Source: Candidatus Aegiribacteria sp. MLS_C (GTDB taxonomy: Bacteria; Fermentibacterota; Fermentibacteria; Fermentibacterales; JCC-6). From it: DNA of 64,000 nucleotides. Each line of letters opens with the position of its first letter. The stretch's first letter is position 1. Position numbers and translations under genes: made by a program. The notes under the pieces are model-generated. The model worked only from the letters and a program-made list of their open reading frames with translations. It was not told the DNA's origin and did no database searches. Where the stretch lies: the NCBI GenBank assembly GCA_002030045.1, contig LQBI01000002.1:186001-250000 (forward strand). Reading direction: 5' to 3'. Of this stretch, positions 6,411-15,058 are shown piece by piece.

Positions 6411-9278
6411 ATGGCATTCAGGACCTTATACGAAGGCCATTACAGGGCGCTGGAGAAGGACTTCCGCAGCTTGCTGGCCGGATTCGATCCCTTCGAGGAC
6501 CACCTCCTGACAGTGGTGTCCGCCGGCTCGGTCCAGCTTGAAAGGCTGATGCAGCTGGTGCTGGATGAGAGGCCCTCGGGAGTGGCGTCCGGCATGAGGT
6601 TCCTTCCGGGCATTACACACCTTGCCCGCAGTCTCAGTCCCCTTCCATTGCCGCCGGAGAGCGTAAGTCCCGCCGACAGGATGCTGTACTCCCTGGCAGC
6701 CATGGCGACGCTGGGTCCGGAAGAGCCTTTCCACCTGCTCAGGGACAACACGGAGACGGCCCGTTCACTGGGAGATTTCTTTGAGGAGCTGTACGAGCAC
6801 GGCATAACCCCCGAACTCTACAGGGTCACGCTGATGTCTCTCTCTCGGCAGGAGACGGCGACGGAGCGGACCATAGGACGGCTGTTCGACCTCTATGGAC
6901 AATACCGTGCCCCGGGTCATTCCGCCTGCACCGACATGGTCCTGGAGGGAGAGCCGGTTCTCCGCGGGGACGAGAGAATCATCTTCTACGGTTTCTACGA
7001 CCTCAACCCCGGGCAGCGAAGATTCCTAAAAAATGTCTTCGGACTTGCCGGGGACGTCTACTGGTTCAGTCCCGCCGTGGAGGGTTCCAGATGGGACCCG
7101 GTATACAGGAGGACAAGGAAACTCCTGGACGAGTCCGGAGCACTCTCGGCGGTTCGATCGGACATGGACACGGCAATGAACGATTTCGCCGGGTTCCTCG
7201 AAACCCTGGCGGGCACCGGCAGGACACCTGTTCCCCCCGAGGGGTTCCGCATTACTGCGGTGGCAGGCGAGATGGGAGCCTGCAGGACCGCTCTCAGGCG
7301 GGTGCGGGAACTGGAGCAGGAGGGCGTGCCCCTGTCACGGATAGCCGTGTCAAGGAGGAAGGGCGAGGGAGACTGTCTTGTCCGAATGGCCGTACACGAG
7401 GGAGTGCCGGTGGATGAACCTCTGAAGGCCGGTCTTATACAGATGCCCGAAGCGGGTTTCCTGATGGACCTGCTGCATGCCGTTTCCAGCGAGCTTCACA
7501 GGACGGGGCTGGAAAGGCTTGTATCCCGGGACCTCTTCAGGGATGAGCTGCGCACAGGTCCCGCCCGAATTTCCGACATCTGCATGGAATCGGGCATCAG
7601 GAGGGGCTTCGACGCATGGAGGGAATGGTACCGCGGCCATGATGGAGACCGTGGCGCTCCGCAGCTTCTCAGGGCCCTTGACTCTCTCCATTCGCGGTTT
7701 CCCCCTGCGGCTGCGCCGGCGGTCTTCCTGGAGATACTCGAAGGATTCGTGGAGGAGCATTCTGTCCTGGACAGCCAGGGGAAGCTGTGGGGCAGCCTTT
7801 TCGGGATCGACGGGTTCAGGTCTACGGACCCGGTGACCCTGGACCAGTTCACCTCAGCGCTGCGCATGCAGTACAGGTCGGCGGAGGTTGAGCTTCGGCC
7901 GGCGGACCCGGAGGGGTTCAGGGTACTGACCCCCGAGAGCCTGAGGGGAGGGCTCTACAGCGGCGTGATAATCATGGACATGGAGGAGGGGGTCTATCCC
8001 AGGTCCCAGGTGGAGGACCCCAGGTTGGGGGAGGAGCTGCGCTCCAGGCTACAGCTGGCCCTGAGGTCGCAGAGGGAGGAGGAGGATGCTTTCCTCCTCA
8101 GACAGGTCGGCGAGGCGGCGGACAGCACCCTGGACATCCTCTACCGTGAACAGTCCGAGGAAGGCGCCGAGATATCCCCGTCGCCCTTCATAGCGCCTCT
8201 GATAGCTTCTGGACGCGGTTCCGGCCAGGGCGGAAGGTGGTTCTCCAGGGAATCCTCCTCGCCTGCGGTCCAGCTCCTGGGCGGGACTCATCCGGGGCAG
8301 AGATCGGCCTTGGGGGCCCTTGCGGGAAGGATGCCCCGGGGGGAGGCCGCGGTGAGTTCGCTGCAGGCGGAGACCTCGAGGATGGACCTTTCCGGATTCG
8401 ACCGCTGGGACGGAATACTGGGCCGGGGGTTCCCGGCGCCGGTCAGTTACAGTCCCACGCTGCTAGAACAGTTCGCCAGGTGCCCCTTCGCCTTCATGGC
8501 GTCGAGGGTCTGGGGACTGGACCGGAGGGAGCCCGTCGAGGTGGGCAGCACACCGGACCCCGCAGCGAGGGGAGAAGTGGTGCACGAGGCCGTGGAGAGG
8601 GCGGTGGAGGTCTACGGGTTCTCACCGAGTCCCGGTGGGATGAGGGAGATCATGGAATCCGCCGCGCGAAGAAGGGCCCTGGAATCCCGGCTGGGTACCG
8701 GGTACCTGTTCGACCTCTTCGTGGAGAGGGAGACCCGGGCTGCTGTCTCCAGCCTCCAGGCGATGGCGGGAAGAGGATGGAGGTTCCTGAACAGCGAGGT
8801 CCGTCTGGAGGGAAGCCTGGGGGATATCCCGATATCCGGCAGGGTGGACCTGCTGCTGGAGGACCTAGAGGGTAGGATCGCGCTCATCGACCTCAAGACC
8901 GGCAGGCTCCCCTCCTCCTCCGACATCAGGAAGGGACTCTTCTACCAGCTTCCCTTCTACTACCTGCTGGCCCGGAGCGCTTACCCCGACCGGGAGATCG
9001 GGACGCTGGCCTACGCCTCGGTATCCGAAAGAACGCCTGGAAAGCTGGAGGAGTGGACCCCGGCCATGCTGGACGGGATCATGGACGATGTTACGGAAGG
9101 GGCATGCACACTGGTGCGCATGATCGGGGAGGGTCTCTTCCCTCCGGCGCCGACCTCGCGCTGCGAAGGCTGTGCGTTCAGGGACCTCTGCCGTCTGACG
9201 CCCTCGGAGAGGATAAGGCTGAAAGTGCAGTCCGATGAGAGGATGGGGTTCTTCAGAGAGAGGCTTGGGATCAGATGA
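6411..9278 (+). CDS. addB: AddB-like helicase/nuclease subunit (inactivated helicase, RecB-type nuclease)
   Basis: About 955 residues from the ATG at 6411 (ATG 6348 or TTG 6345 would add about 20). The N-terminal half is a superfamily-1 helicase fold without a recognisable Walker A: the expected place reads VVSAGSVQLERLM. The C-terminal third is a PD-(D/E)XK nuclease with GRVDLLLED and IALIDLKTG. It also has the four iron-sulfur cysteines of AddB: one in QFARCPFAF before the nuclease and three in SRCEGCAFRDLC after it. The stop overlaps the addA start by 4 bp. AddAB processes double-strand breaks for RecA loading. The AddB name rests on the Fe-S pattern and the partner gene. Confidence 0.85.
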   Translation: MAFRTLYEGHYRALEKDFRSLLAGFDPFEDHLLTVVSAGSVQLERLMQLVLDERPSGVASGMRFLPGITHLARSLSPLPLPPESVSPADRMLYSLAAMATLGPEEPFHLLRDNTETARSLGDFFEELYEHGITPELYRVTLMSLSRQETATERTIGRLFDLYGQYRAPGHSACTDMVLEGEPVLRGDERIIFYGFYDLNPGQRRFLKNVFGLAGDVYWFSPAVEGSRWDPVYRRTRKLLDESGALSAVRSDMDTAMNDFAGFLETLAGTGRTPVPPEGFRITAVAGEMGACRTALRRVRELEQEGVPLSRIAVSRRKGEGDCLVRMAVHEGVPVDEPLKAGLIQMPEAGFLMDLLHAVSSELHRTGLERLVSRDLFRDELRTGPARISDICMESGIRRGFDAWREWYRGHDGDRGAPQLLRALDSLHSRFPPAAAPAVFLEILEGFVEEHSVLDSQGKLWGSLFGIDGFRSTDPVTLDQFTSALRMQYRSAEVELRPADPEGFRVLTPESLRGGLYSGVIIMDMEEGVYPRSQVEDPRLGEELRSRLQLALRSQREEEDAFLLRQVGEAADSTLDILYREQSEEGAEISPSPFIAPLIASGRGSGQGGRWFSRESSSPAVQLLGGTHPGQRSALGALAGRMPRGEAAVSSLQAETSRMDLSGFDRWDGILGRGFPAPVSYSPTLLEQFARCPFAFMASRVWGLDRREPVEVGSTPDPAARGEVVHEAVERAVEVYGFSPSPGGMREIMESAARRRALESRLGTGYLFDLFVERETRAAVSSLQAMAGRGWRFLNSEVRLEGSLGDIPISGRVDLLLEDLEGRIALIDLKTGRLPSSSDIRKGLFYQLPFYYLLARSAYPDREIGTLAYASVSERTPGKLEEWTPAMLDGIMDDVTEGACTLVRMIGEGLFPPAPTSRCEGCAFRDLCRLTPSERIRLKVQSDERMGFFRERLGIR

Positions 9279-12200
9279 GCTTCGGCCGGCCTCCTGACCG
9301 CAGGATCAGGGACGCCATCCTGACGGAGACGGAGCGGAACGTCACGGTGCACGCGGGTGCCGGCACGGGCAAGACCACCCTCATGGTGGAGAGGGTGGTG
9401 GAGCTGGTGAAGTCCGGAGTGCCGGTTGACAGGCTTGCGGTGGTGACCTTCACCGATGCCGCCGCAGCGGAGCTGCGCCTTCGGATCAGGCAGCGCCTGA
9501 GGGAGGAGAGCGATGGGGGGTCGGCCCGGTGCCGCACGGCACTGGGAGGCATAGGTTCCGCCTGGATCTCCACCATCCACGGTTTCGCCTCCAGGGTGCT
9601 GAGGGAGTACTTCAACCTGACGGGTGTCGATCCCTCCTTCACCACCACCGAGACACACTTCACGCCTTCTGACCTGGACAGGGAGTGGGACGCATGGCTG
9701 ATGGACCTGGTTCCCGGACCGGAGGAACTGGAGGTGATGGGGGAGACAGGGACCGGGACGCAGAAGGGCATTGCCCTGGGGATCGAGCAGAGACGCTGGC
9801 TCAGTTCGGTGGACCATACCGGAGACGAGGAGACCGTCAGGGAGCTGGTTGAGGAATTCATGGCCGTTCACGGCCCCAGGGTGGAAAAGGTCCTTTCCCT
9901 CTGTTCAGATCCCGGTGACAAGCTCTTCGCGAGGGGTGTGGAGTTCCTGGAGGGACTGGAATGCCTTGCGGGTCAGCTCCCCCTGCCCGATCCCGTCCTG
10001 ATAGACTCCATCGGCAGGATGGTGCACCTGGGATGCGGCTCCGCCGCCGCCTGGGAGGACCTGGACCTTGCGAAATCAGTGCTGGGGGAAGCCAGGGACA
10101 GGTTCCGGGAGATGGCGGTCGTCCTCGGTTCCGGCAGGCTGACCCGCCTGACCTGGAAGGTCGCCGGGGTCTTCGCGGAAGAGCTGACCGGGAAATGGGA
10201 CGCCGACAGGAGCAGGCTCTCCTACGACGACCTGCTGCACTTCGCCCTCAGGGCCGTGGCCGGAGACGGTAGGCTGGCGGGGCTGCTGGCGGGCAGGTTC
10301 GACCACGTCCTCATCGACGAGTTCCAGGACACCAGCCGCGAGCAGACGGAGCTCTTCCTCGCCTTCATGCAGGAAGGAGGCGGGATCCCCGGAGGAAGGA
10401 TGACCATCGTAGCAGACGACAAGCAGTCCATCTACGGCTGGCGGAATGCCGACATCGAGACGTACAACCGGTTCAGGCGCGGGCTGGAGGAGGGTGGAGC
10501 CCTCTCGGCAAGCATCACCACCAACTTCAGGAGCACCGTAAGCATAGTCAGGTTCATCAACAGCTTCGGCCGCGTGCTCTTCTCGGACAGGAGGCCGGAG
10601 GAGGAGCCCTTCTCCTGCGATTACTCACCCATCGAGGCAAGACCCGGCGCTCCGGAAGGGGATGCGGTCAGGGTCCTCAGACTGCCCTCCCTGCCCGAGG
10701 GGTCATCGAAGAACCGGAGCGAAAGGTCATGGCTCGCTTCGGTACAGGCGGACTGGTTCGCAGGCGAGGTACTGCGGGGACTGGGAACGGGAGGGAGGCC
10801 GGAGGACTACGCCCTGCTCCTCAGGGCAGGGACACACACCCACGCGTTCGTGGATGCTCTGGAGAGGGCGGGGATACCCTACCGCGTCGGCGCGGCCAGG
10901 GACTTCCTCAGGAGACAGGAGATCGCGGACCTCAGGGAGATGGTAAGGTGTCTCCTTTATCCCGGTGACCGGATGGCCTGGGTCCATACCCTCAGATCGC
11001 TCTTCTTCGGGATTCCCGACGACCAGGTGACCGAAGCCCTCCGATCCGGCGCCGATGGCTACCTGTCAGCGACGGGCGGGCAGGGAACCGCCGTTTTCAG
11101 TGCAAACGCGGCCCTCAGAAGCCTGAGAAATGCCATCCTCGCGCTCCCGCTGGGGGATTTCCTGACGGAACTCCTCTACACCTCTCCGATGGTCCCGGTC
11201 ATCTGCGCAACCGGGCATCAGGTCAGCCGCAGGCTGGGGAACATCCAGCACCTCCTGGAACTCGTGGTGTCCGGAGTCGTCCATTCGCCCATGGAACTGC
11301 TGGAACTGCTGGACGAGAGGCTCTCCCCCAGGAAACCCGAGGAACCTCCGAGGGTCCCTGTGGAGGGCGGAGCGGTGACCCTCACCACCATACACTCGGC
11401 CAAGGGCCTGGACTGGAAGCACGTGGTGCTGGCATCGATGCCGGTCAGGAGGAAGGGCACTTCGGGCGCCGTGATATCCTACGACCACGGCCGCATGGCG
11501 GCCTTCGACTTCGGCATCTGCTCCGGTAACGGGGAAGGCTGCAGGGTCCGCTCTCCCTACTGGCCGCAGATAGTGGGGATCGAGAAGGCCAGGGAGCTGG
11601 CAGAGAGCCGCAGGCTGGTCTACGTGGCGGTCACCAGGGCAAGGGAGACGCTGACCATCCTGGCTGAGCCCGTGGAGAAGGGCGGCGACAGCGACGCCGC
11701 AATACTGTGGAGCGGTCTGGAACGCGCCCTGGAGGAGGATCCGGGTTGCATGGTCATCGAGGACCTGGTCCCGGAGGAGACCTCCGCTCCAGTCGTCCCC
11801 GCACCGGGAAGGACGCCCCCCTCGGGCGGGGCTGCCATCGAGACTCCCGGAGAGGAGCTTTTCCCCGTGGACCCCTCGCCTTCAGGCTGGCGGAGCAGGG
11901 GCGCCGAACTGGGAGACCTGGTGCACCGGGTCATGGAGAAGATGGACTTCGGCGATCCCGGGGGATGGCTCGAGAGGAACGGTGCAGGGCTGCGGGAACT
12001 CTGCGGGCCCGATCTCGACAGGGTCCGCGGGTTCTGTCTCTCCTTCTTCCGGATGGAGCTTCCCTTCGACCTGGCCGGGAGCAGAATACTCGGCCGGGAG
12101 TATCCCTACATCGTATCGACCCCGGCAGGACCCCGGCAGAGGTACGTCGATCTCCTCCTCAGGACGCCGGATGGGGTGCTGACAGTCGTGGACTACAAGA

Positions 12201-12355
12201 CCGACGACCTGGACCTGCCGGGATCGGAGGAGGTCGTGGCCGGTTACATGGAGACCCAGCGCGGTTACGTCAGTGACCTGGACCGGGCCTTCGGGGAGGA
12301 GGTCCGGGGCTATCTGGTCTTCCTTAGACATTGCCGCGCCATGGAAGTCCGGTGA
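9275..12355 (+). CDS. addA: AddA/RecB-like ATP-dependent helicase-nuclease
   Basis: A 1026-residue UvrD/Rep-type helicase. Walker A is HAGAGTGKTTLMVERV at about residues 25-40; motif Ia is VVTFTDAAAAELRLRI; Walker B is VLIDEFQDTSREQ; motif III follows in ADDKQSIYGWRNAD; motif V is TIHSAKGLDWKHVVL; motif VI is VYVAVTRARETL. The C-terminal nuclease has the His of GDLVHRVME and Asp-Lys of VVDYKTDDL. It is somewhat shorter than Bacillus AddA (about 1230). It is translationally coupled to addB. This is the motor and one nuclease of the complex that resects DNA ends. Confidence 0.93.
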   Translation: MSFGRPPDRRIRDAILTETERNVTVHAGAGTGKTTLMVERVVELVKSGVPVDRLAVVTFTDAAAAELRLRIRQRLREESDGGSARCRTALGGIGSAWISTIHGFASRVLREYFNLTGVDPSFTTTETHFTPSDLDREWDAWLMDLVPGPEELEVMGETGTGTQKGIALGIEQRRWLSSVDHTGDEETVRELVEEFMAVHGPRVEKVLSLCSDPGDKLFARGVEFLEGLECLAGQLPLPDPVLIDSIGRMVHLGCGSAAAWEDLDLAKSVLGEARDRFREMAVVLGSGRLTRLTWKVAGVFAEELTGKWDADRSRLSYDDLLHFALRAVAGDGRLAGLLAGRFDHVLIDEFQDTSREQTELFLAFMQEGGGIPGGRMTIVADDKQSIYGWRNADIETYNRFRRGLEEGGALSASITTNFRSTVSIVRFINSFGRVLFSDRRPEEEPFSCDYSPIEARPGAPEGDAVRVLRLPSLPEGSSKNRSERSWLASVQADWFAGEVLRGLGTGGRPEDYALLLRAGTHTHAFVDALERAGIPYRVGAARDFLRRQEIADLREMVRCLLYPGDRMAWVHTLRSLFFGIPDDQVTEALRSGADGYLSATGGQGTAVFSANAALRSLRNAILALPLGDFLTELLYTSPMVPVICATGHQVSRRLGNIQHLLELVVSGVVHSPMELLELLDERLSPRKPEEPPRVPVEGGAVTLTTIHSAKGLDWKHVVLASMPVRRKGTSGAVISYDHGRMAAFDFGICSGNGEGCRVRSPYWPQIVGIEKARELAESRRLVYVAVTRARETLTILAEPVEKGGDSDAAILWSGLERALEEDPGCMVIEDLVPEETSAPVVPAPGRTPPSGGAAIETPGEELFPVDPSPSGWRSRGAELGDLVHRVMEKMDFGDPGGWLERNGAGLRELCGPDLDRVRGFCLSFFRMELPFDLAGSRILGREYPYIVSTPAGPRQRYVDLLLRTPDGVLTVVDYKTDDLDLPGSEEVVAGYMETQRGYVSDLDRAFGEEVRGYLVFLRHCRAMEVR

Positions 12356-12368
12356 ACGCCAGGAGGCA

Positions 12369-12396
12369 TTGACAAGACCGCCCGTTATTGGTTAAT
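12369..12396 (+). promoter_or_regulatory. possible sigma70-type promoter
   Basis: TTGACA, a 16-bp spacer and GTTAAT lie about 45 bp before the start of the next gene. The -35 box is perfect and the -10 box matches four of six bases. This is a sequence match only. Confidence 0.35.
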
Positions 12397-12438
12397 TGGG
12401 AAAGTGAGAGTTCATTACTAACCGACAGGAGGATGGAC

Positions 12439-13159
12439 ATGAAGATTGCTGTTGTTCTTTCGTTCCTGGCCCTGTGCTCTCTGACGGCCCAGCCCGCCAC
12501 CGTGCTTGTATACAACGACACCTACGGGGGCTACGGTGACGCGGTCATCACCGCCATAGGGAACGTATGGCCCGGTGCGACGGTGGACGCCTATACCGGG
12601 GGTGAAGCGGGACAGATCGCCTTCAACGCCTCGCTAAACATGCGGAAGTTACGACGTAGTGATAATTGAAGCCTGGTACTACGATACCGACGACCTCTAC
12701 TGGGGCGGCGTAAACGACCTCTACGACACAGGCGGTGCCGTCATCTTCGCTTCAAGCTGGGAATGGGAGAACGGAACCAGCGGACAGCTCGCCCTGGCCA
12801 ACGCCATGGGAGTATCATCCACTGCACCCGACTTCAACTGGAGCCCTCACTACGTCTGGGATGCGGGGCACCCCATCGTCCAGGGCATAACCGACTGGAG
12901 CCAGTCGGATCCCGGCATCAACATCAAGAATACCTGGATGACTGTATCCGACGCCGTTCCGGTTACCGGATGGAACGCCTCGCCCACCCCCGGCCAGGCG
13001 GGCATCTGCGTGGCGAATGACGGAGTAAGCGTCATATCAGGCTACACTCCCGGGTACGCCAACGACGGAGTGAACATCTGGGAGAACATCCTGGGGTTCA
13101 TGTGGAGCGGGCAGGCCCTTCAGGAATCCACCTGGGGAGCCATCAAGGCCAGCTTCTAG
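12439..13159 (+). pseudogene. secreted Rossmann/ThuA-like protein, frameshifted
   Basis: An ATG with an ideal AGGAGG site opens a signal peptide (MKIAVVLSFLALCSLTAQPA) followed by TVLVYNDTYGGYGDAV. The frame stops at 12669, but a second frame continues the same protein as YDVVIIEAWYYDTDDLYW through to a TAG at 13157. One extra base near 12641 explains it: deleting the T of 'aacatgcgga' would read SLNSGSYDVVIIE without a break. The fold reads like a ThuA/glutamine-amidotransferase-type alpha/beta domain (GGAVIFASSWEWE, GHPIVQGI), a weak resemblance. The restored length is about 239 residues. It may be a true frameshift, an assembly error, or less likely a programmed slip. A strong terminator follows. 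Confidence 0.7.
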
Positions 13160-13181
13160 AGCCTCTGGGTCCAACTGCTGA

Positions 13182-13215
13182 GAAGCCGGGGAGGTTTTCC
13201 CCGGCTTCCTTTTTT
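13182..13215 (+). terminator. rho-independent terminator
   Basis: A 10-bp perfect GC-rich stem (GAAGCCGGGG / CCCCGGCTTC) with a 7-nt loop is followed by CTTTTTTC. It sits 22 bp after the stop of the frameshifted secreted gene and just before the end of the convergent propeller gene. Confidence 0.9.
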
Positions 13216-13228
13216 CAAGGGTCCTGCG

Positions 13229-13972
13229 CTAGAGGGAACAGAATGCCGTAGTGCCTCCCCAGCCGTCGGTAAGTGCTTCGTAATCCCCGGTTGAACCCTC
13301 GGTCTTCCAAAGGGTGCCCTCCCATATGGTGTAGACGGACCCACCGATGGCGGCCATCTCGGTGACCCCCTCGTAACCGCCGCCCAGGTCCTCGAAGTTC
13401 CCTGTGTAGACCTCCACCCTGTACATTGCATCTCCCTGCACCACGTAGAGGTAGTCACCGCTGCCGACCATGGCGGTGGTCCCGGCGTAGCTGGAGGGAA
13501 GCTCGGTGAATTCACCGCTGTACGGGTCGGTACGATAGAGCACGTCGTTCTGCAGTACCATCAGAGCGCCTCCGGCCCAGGCGAGCAGCTGAGTTCCGTA
13601 GTAGTCGCCCGGTATCGCCTCCCAGCTCCCGTCGTAGGGGTCCGCCTGGTAGATGATTCCGTCCTGGCAGGCGTAGAGGAAATCGTCCCCAGCGGTAAGC
13701 GCGCTGGCTCCCTGCCATGAGGAGGAGAGTGATTCCCACTCGCCCGTCTCGGGATCGGCCATATAGAGCATGTCACCCTGTATCGCGTAGAGGAAACCGT
13801 CGAAGGATGTCAGCATCTCTGTCCCCGTCCATGTGGAGGACAGCTCGGTCCATGATCCATCATCGGGGTCGATGCTGTAGAGATAGTCTCCGTCGATCGC
13901 GTAGAGCCATTCGGCAGAGGCGGCACCGGCCATGGTGACGAGAAGGGCCCCGGTAAGAAGCAGTACCTTCAT
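13229..13972 (-). CDS. secreted six-repeat beta-propeller protein
   Basis: A 247-residue protein. The chosen ATG has a GAGAGGAT site and starts a signal peptide (MKVLLLTGALLVTMAGAASA). The mature part is six tandem ~38-residue repeats of the form 'fLYaiqgd-lY-aDPytGeWe-LssSw-G-tamta', for example GFLYAIQGDMLYMADPETGE and DYLYVVQGDAMYRVEVYTG. That leaves only a few residues outside the repeats, so a compact six-bladed propeller is likely. There is no C-terminal sorting module, unlike other secreted proteins here. Binding or sensing is possible; nothing catalytic is seen. The lipoprotein gene upstream ends 41 bp before this start, so they may share a transcript. Confidence 0.75.
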   Translation of the reverse strand: MKVLLLTGALLVTMAGAASAEWLYAIDGDYLYSIDPDDGSWTELSSTWTGTEMLTSFDGFLYAIQGDMLYMADPETGEWESLSSSWQGASALTAGDDFLYACQDGIIYQADPYDGSWEAIPGDYYGTQLLAWAGGALMVLQNDVLYRTDPYSGEFTELPSSYAGTTAMVGSGDYLYVVQGDAMYRVEVYTGNFEDLGGGYEGVTEMAAIGGSVYTIWEGTLWKTEGSTGDYEALTDGWGGTTAFCSL

Positions 13973-14013
13973 TTCTATCCTCTCGTTAAGGGATTGCCGA
14001 TGCAATCGAGAAT

Positions 14014-14892
14014 TCAGTCAGGTTCCCATCCGTCCAGCAGGGCCAGCATCCACCAGACCGCCCTTCCCTTCTGGCGGCAGCTGTCGTAGGTGGTGTGACC
14101 GGCCTCGTCTCCGCTGAACTCCGGGTGTTCCCGTGGGACTGAGATACCGTTCCATGAATAGGTGGCCTGCTCCCACTGCGACGTGGACGGATCCTGCCAC
14201 CAGGCGTCGAGGTCCGCGAAGTCGAACAGTACCTTCCCGTTGTCCTGGCAGTACTGCCTTACCTGCTGGTTCCTCTGGTGGCGGTTGTAGCCCTCCTCCC
14301 CCTCGGCCTGGGCGTTACCCGTCATGTAGACGAAGGTTACCGAAGGGTACTCCGCCTCAAGCGTGGACATGGAGTCGAGGTATGCCTGTACCTGCCCCTG
14401 GTCGTAGTAGTCCATCTGCGTGCACCAGCACCACATGCACACGTTGATCGACGGGTTGGCGTCCAGAACGGCCCTGGTCATCTCCATGCCATCGTGGGTC
14501 TCCCAGAAGAGTTCCGGGGTGATGTAGGTCTCCGTCAGCTGGCCGTCGAAGATGCACAGTGCACCGGCCTGGACGGGAAGGTAGGAATAGCCGATCTCCA
14601 CCTGAAGATCCGGATCGTCGGACTCGAGCAGTTCCAGACCCGCGGTAAGCTGCTCGCCGTGGGAAGTGTGAGCGTAATGGACCTTCATGTTGTCCTGCGC
14701 GCCTGATATCCACTGGTCCGGTATGGAGTAGATGTCCGTGCAGGTATGGTCGATGAGACCCGCGAACTCATATCCTCCGCTTCCGCCGGAGGGACCGGCG
14801 GGGTCGCTCCCGGCACAGGCGGAGAACACCAGAAGGAACAGCATGCCGGCGGTCAGGCCGGGCACCCTGGAGCGGCTTATCTGACCATTCAT
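14014..14892 (-). CDS. lipoprotein, possible SGNH-like hydrolase
   Basis: A 292-residue protein with a lipobox (LLVFSACAG). The mature domain has conserved-looking blocks: HYAHTSHGEQLTAGLELLE near the N-terminus, SINVCMWCWCTQMDYYDQ, FVYMTGNAQAEGEEGYN in the middle and HTTYDSCRQKGRAVWWMLA at the end. The Ser in HTSHG, the GN of YMTGN and a late Asp/His are arranged as in SGNH/GDSL hydrolases, but the blocks are not canonical. The assignment is tentative. An AAAGGGG site precedes the ATG. It is followed at 41 bp by the propeller gene. Confidence 0.55.
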   Translation of the reverse strand: MNGQISRSRVPGLTAGMLFLLVFSACAGSDPAGPSGGSGGYEFAGLIDHTCTDIYSIPDQWISGAQDNMKVHYAHTSHGEQLTAGLELLESDDPDLQVEIGYSYLPVQAGALCIFDGQLTETYITPELFWETHDGMEMTRAVLDANPSINVCMWCWCTQMDYYDQGQVQAYLDSMSTLEAEYPSVTFVYMTGNAQAEGEEGYNRHQRNQQVRQYCQDNGKVLFDFADLDAWWQDPSTSQWEQATYSWNGISVPREHPEFSGDEAGHTTYDSCRQKGRAVWWMLALLDGWEPD

Positions 14893-15004
14893 AGAATACC
14901 CCTTTGCGATGGGTGGCGGAAGGAGCCGCCATTACGTGCATTACAATGCTCCAAAGATGTGTCGGAGTCAACGAGAGGGGGGCGACTTTCCCTCACCGGG
15001 CCGC

Positions 15005-15036
15005 AGAAAAGAAAGGGGGAGGGCGCGCCCTCCCCC
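15005..15036 (-). terminator. rho-independent terminator of the C25 peptidase gene
   Basis: On the minus strand a perfect 22-nt palindrome (GGGGGAGGG-CGCG-CCCTCCCCC) is followed by TTTCTTTTCT. It begins about 23 bp after the stop of the C25 peptidase gene. Confidence 0.85.
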
Positions 15037-15058
15037 CTGATCCGGAAGTAAGATGGTG

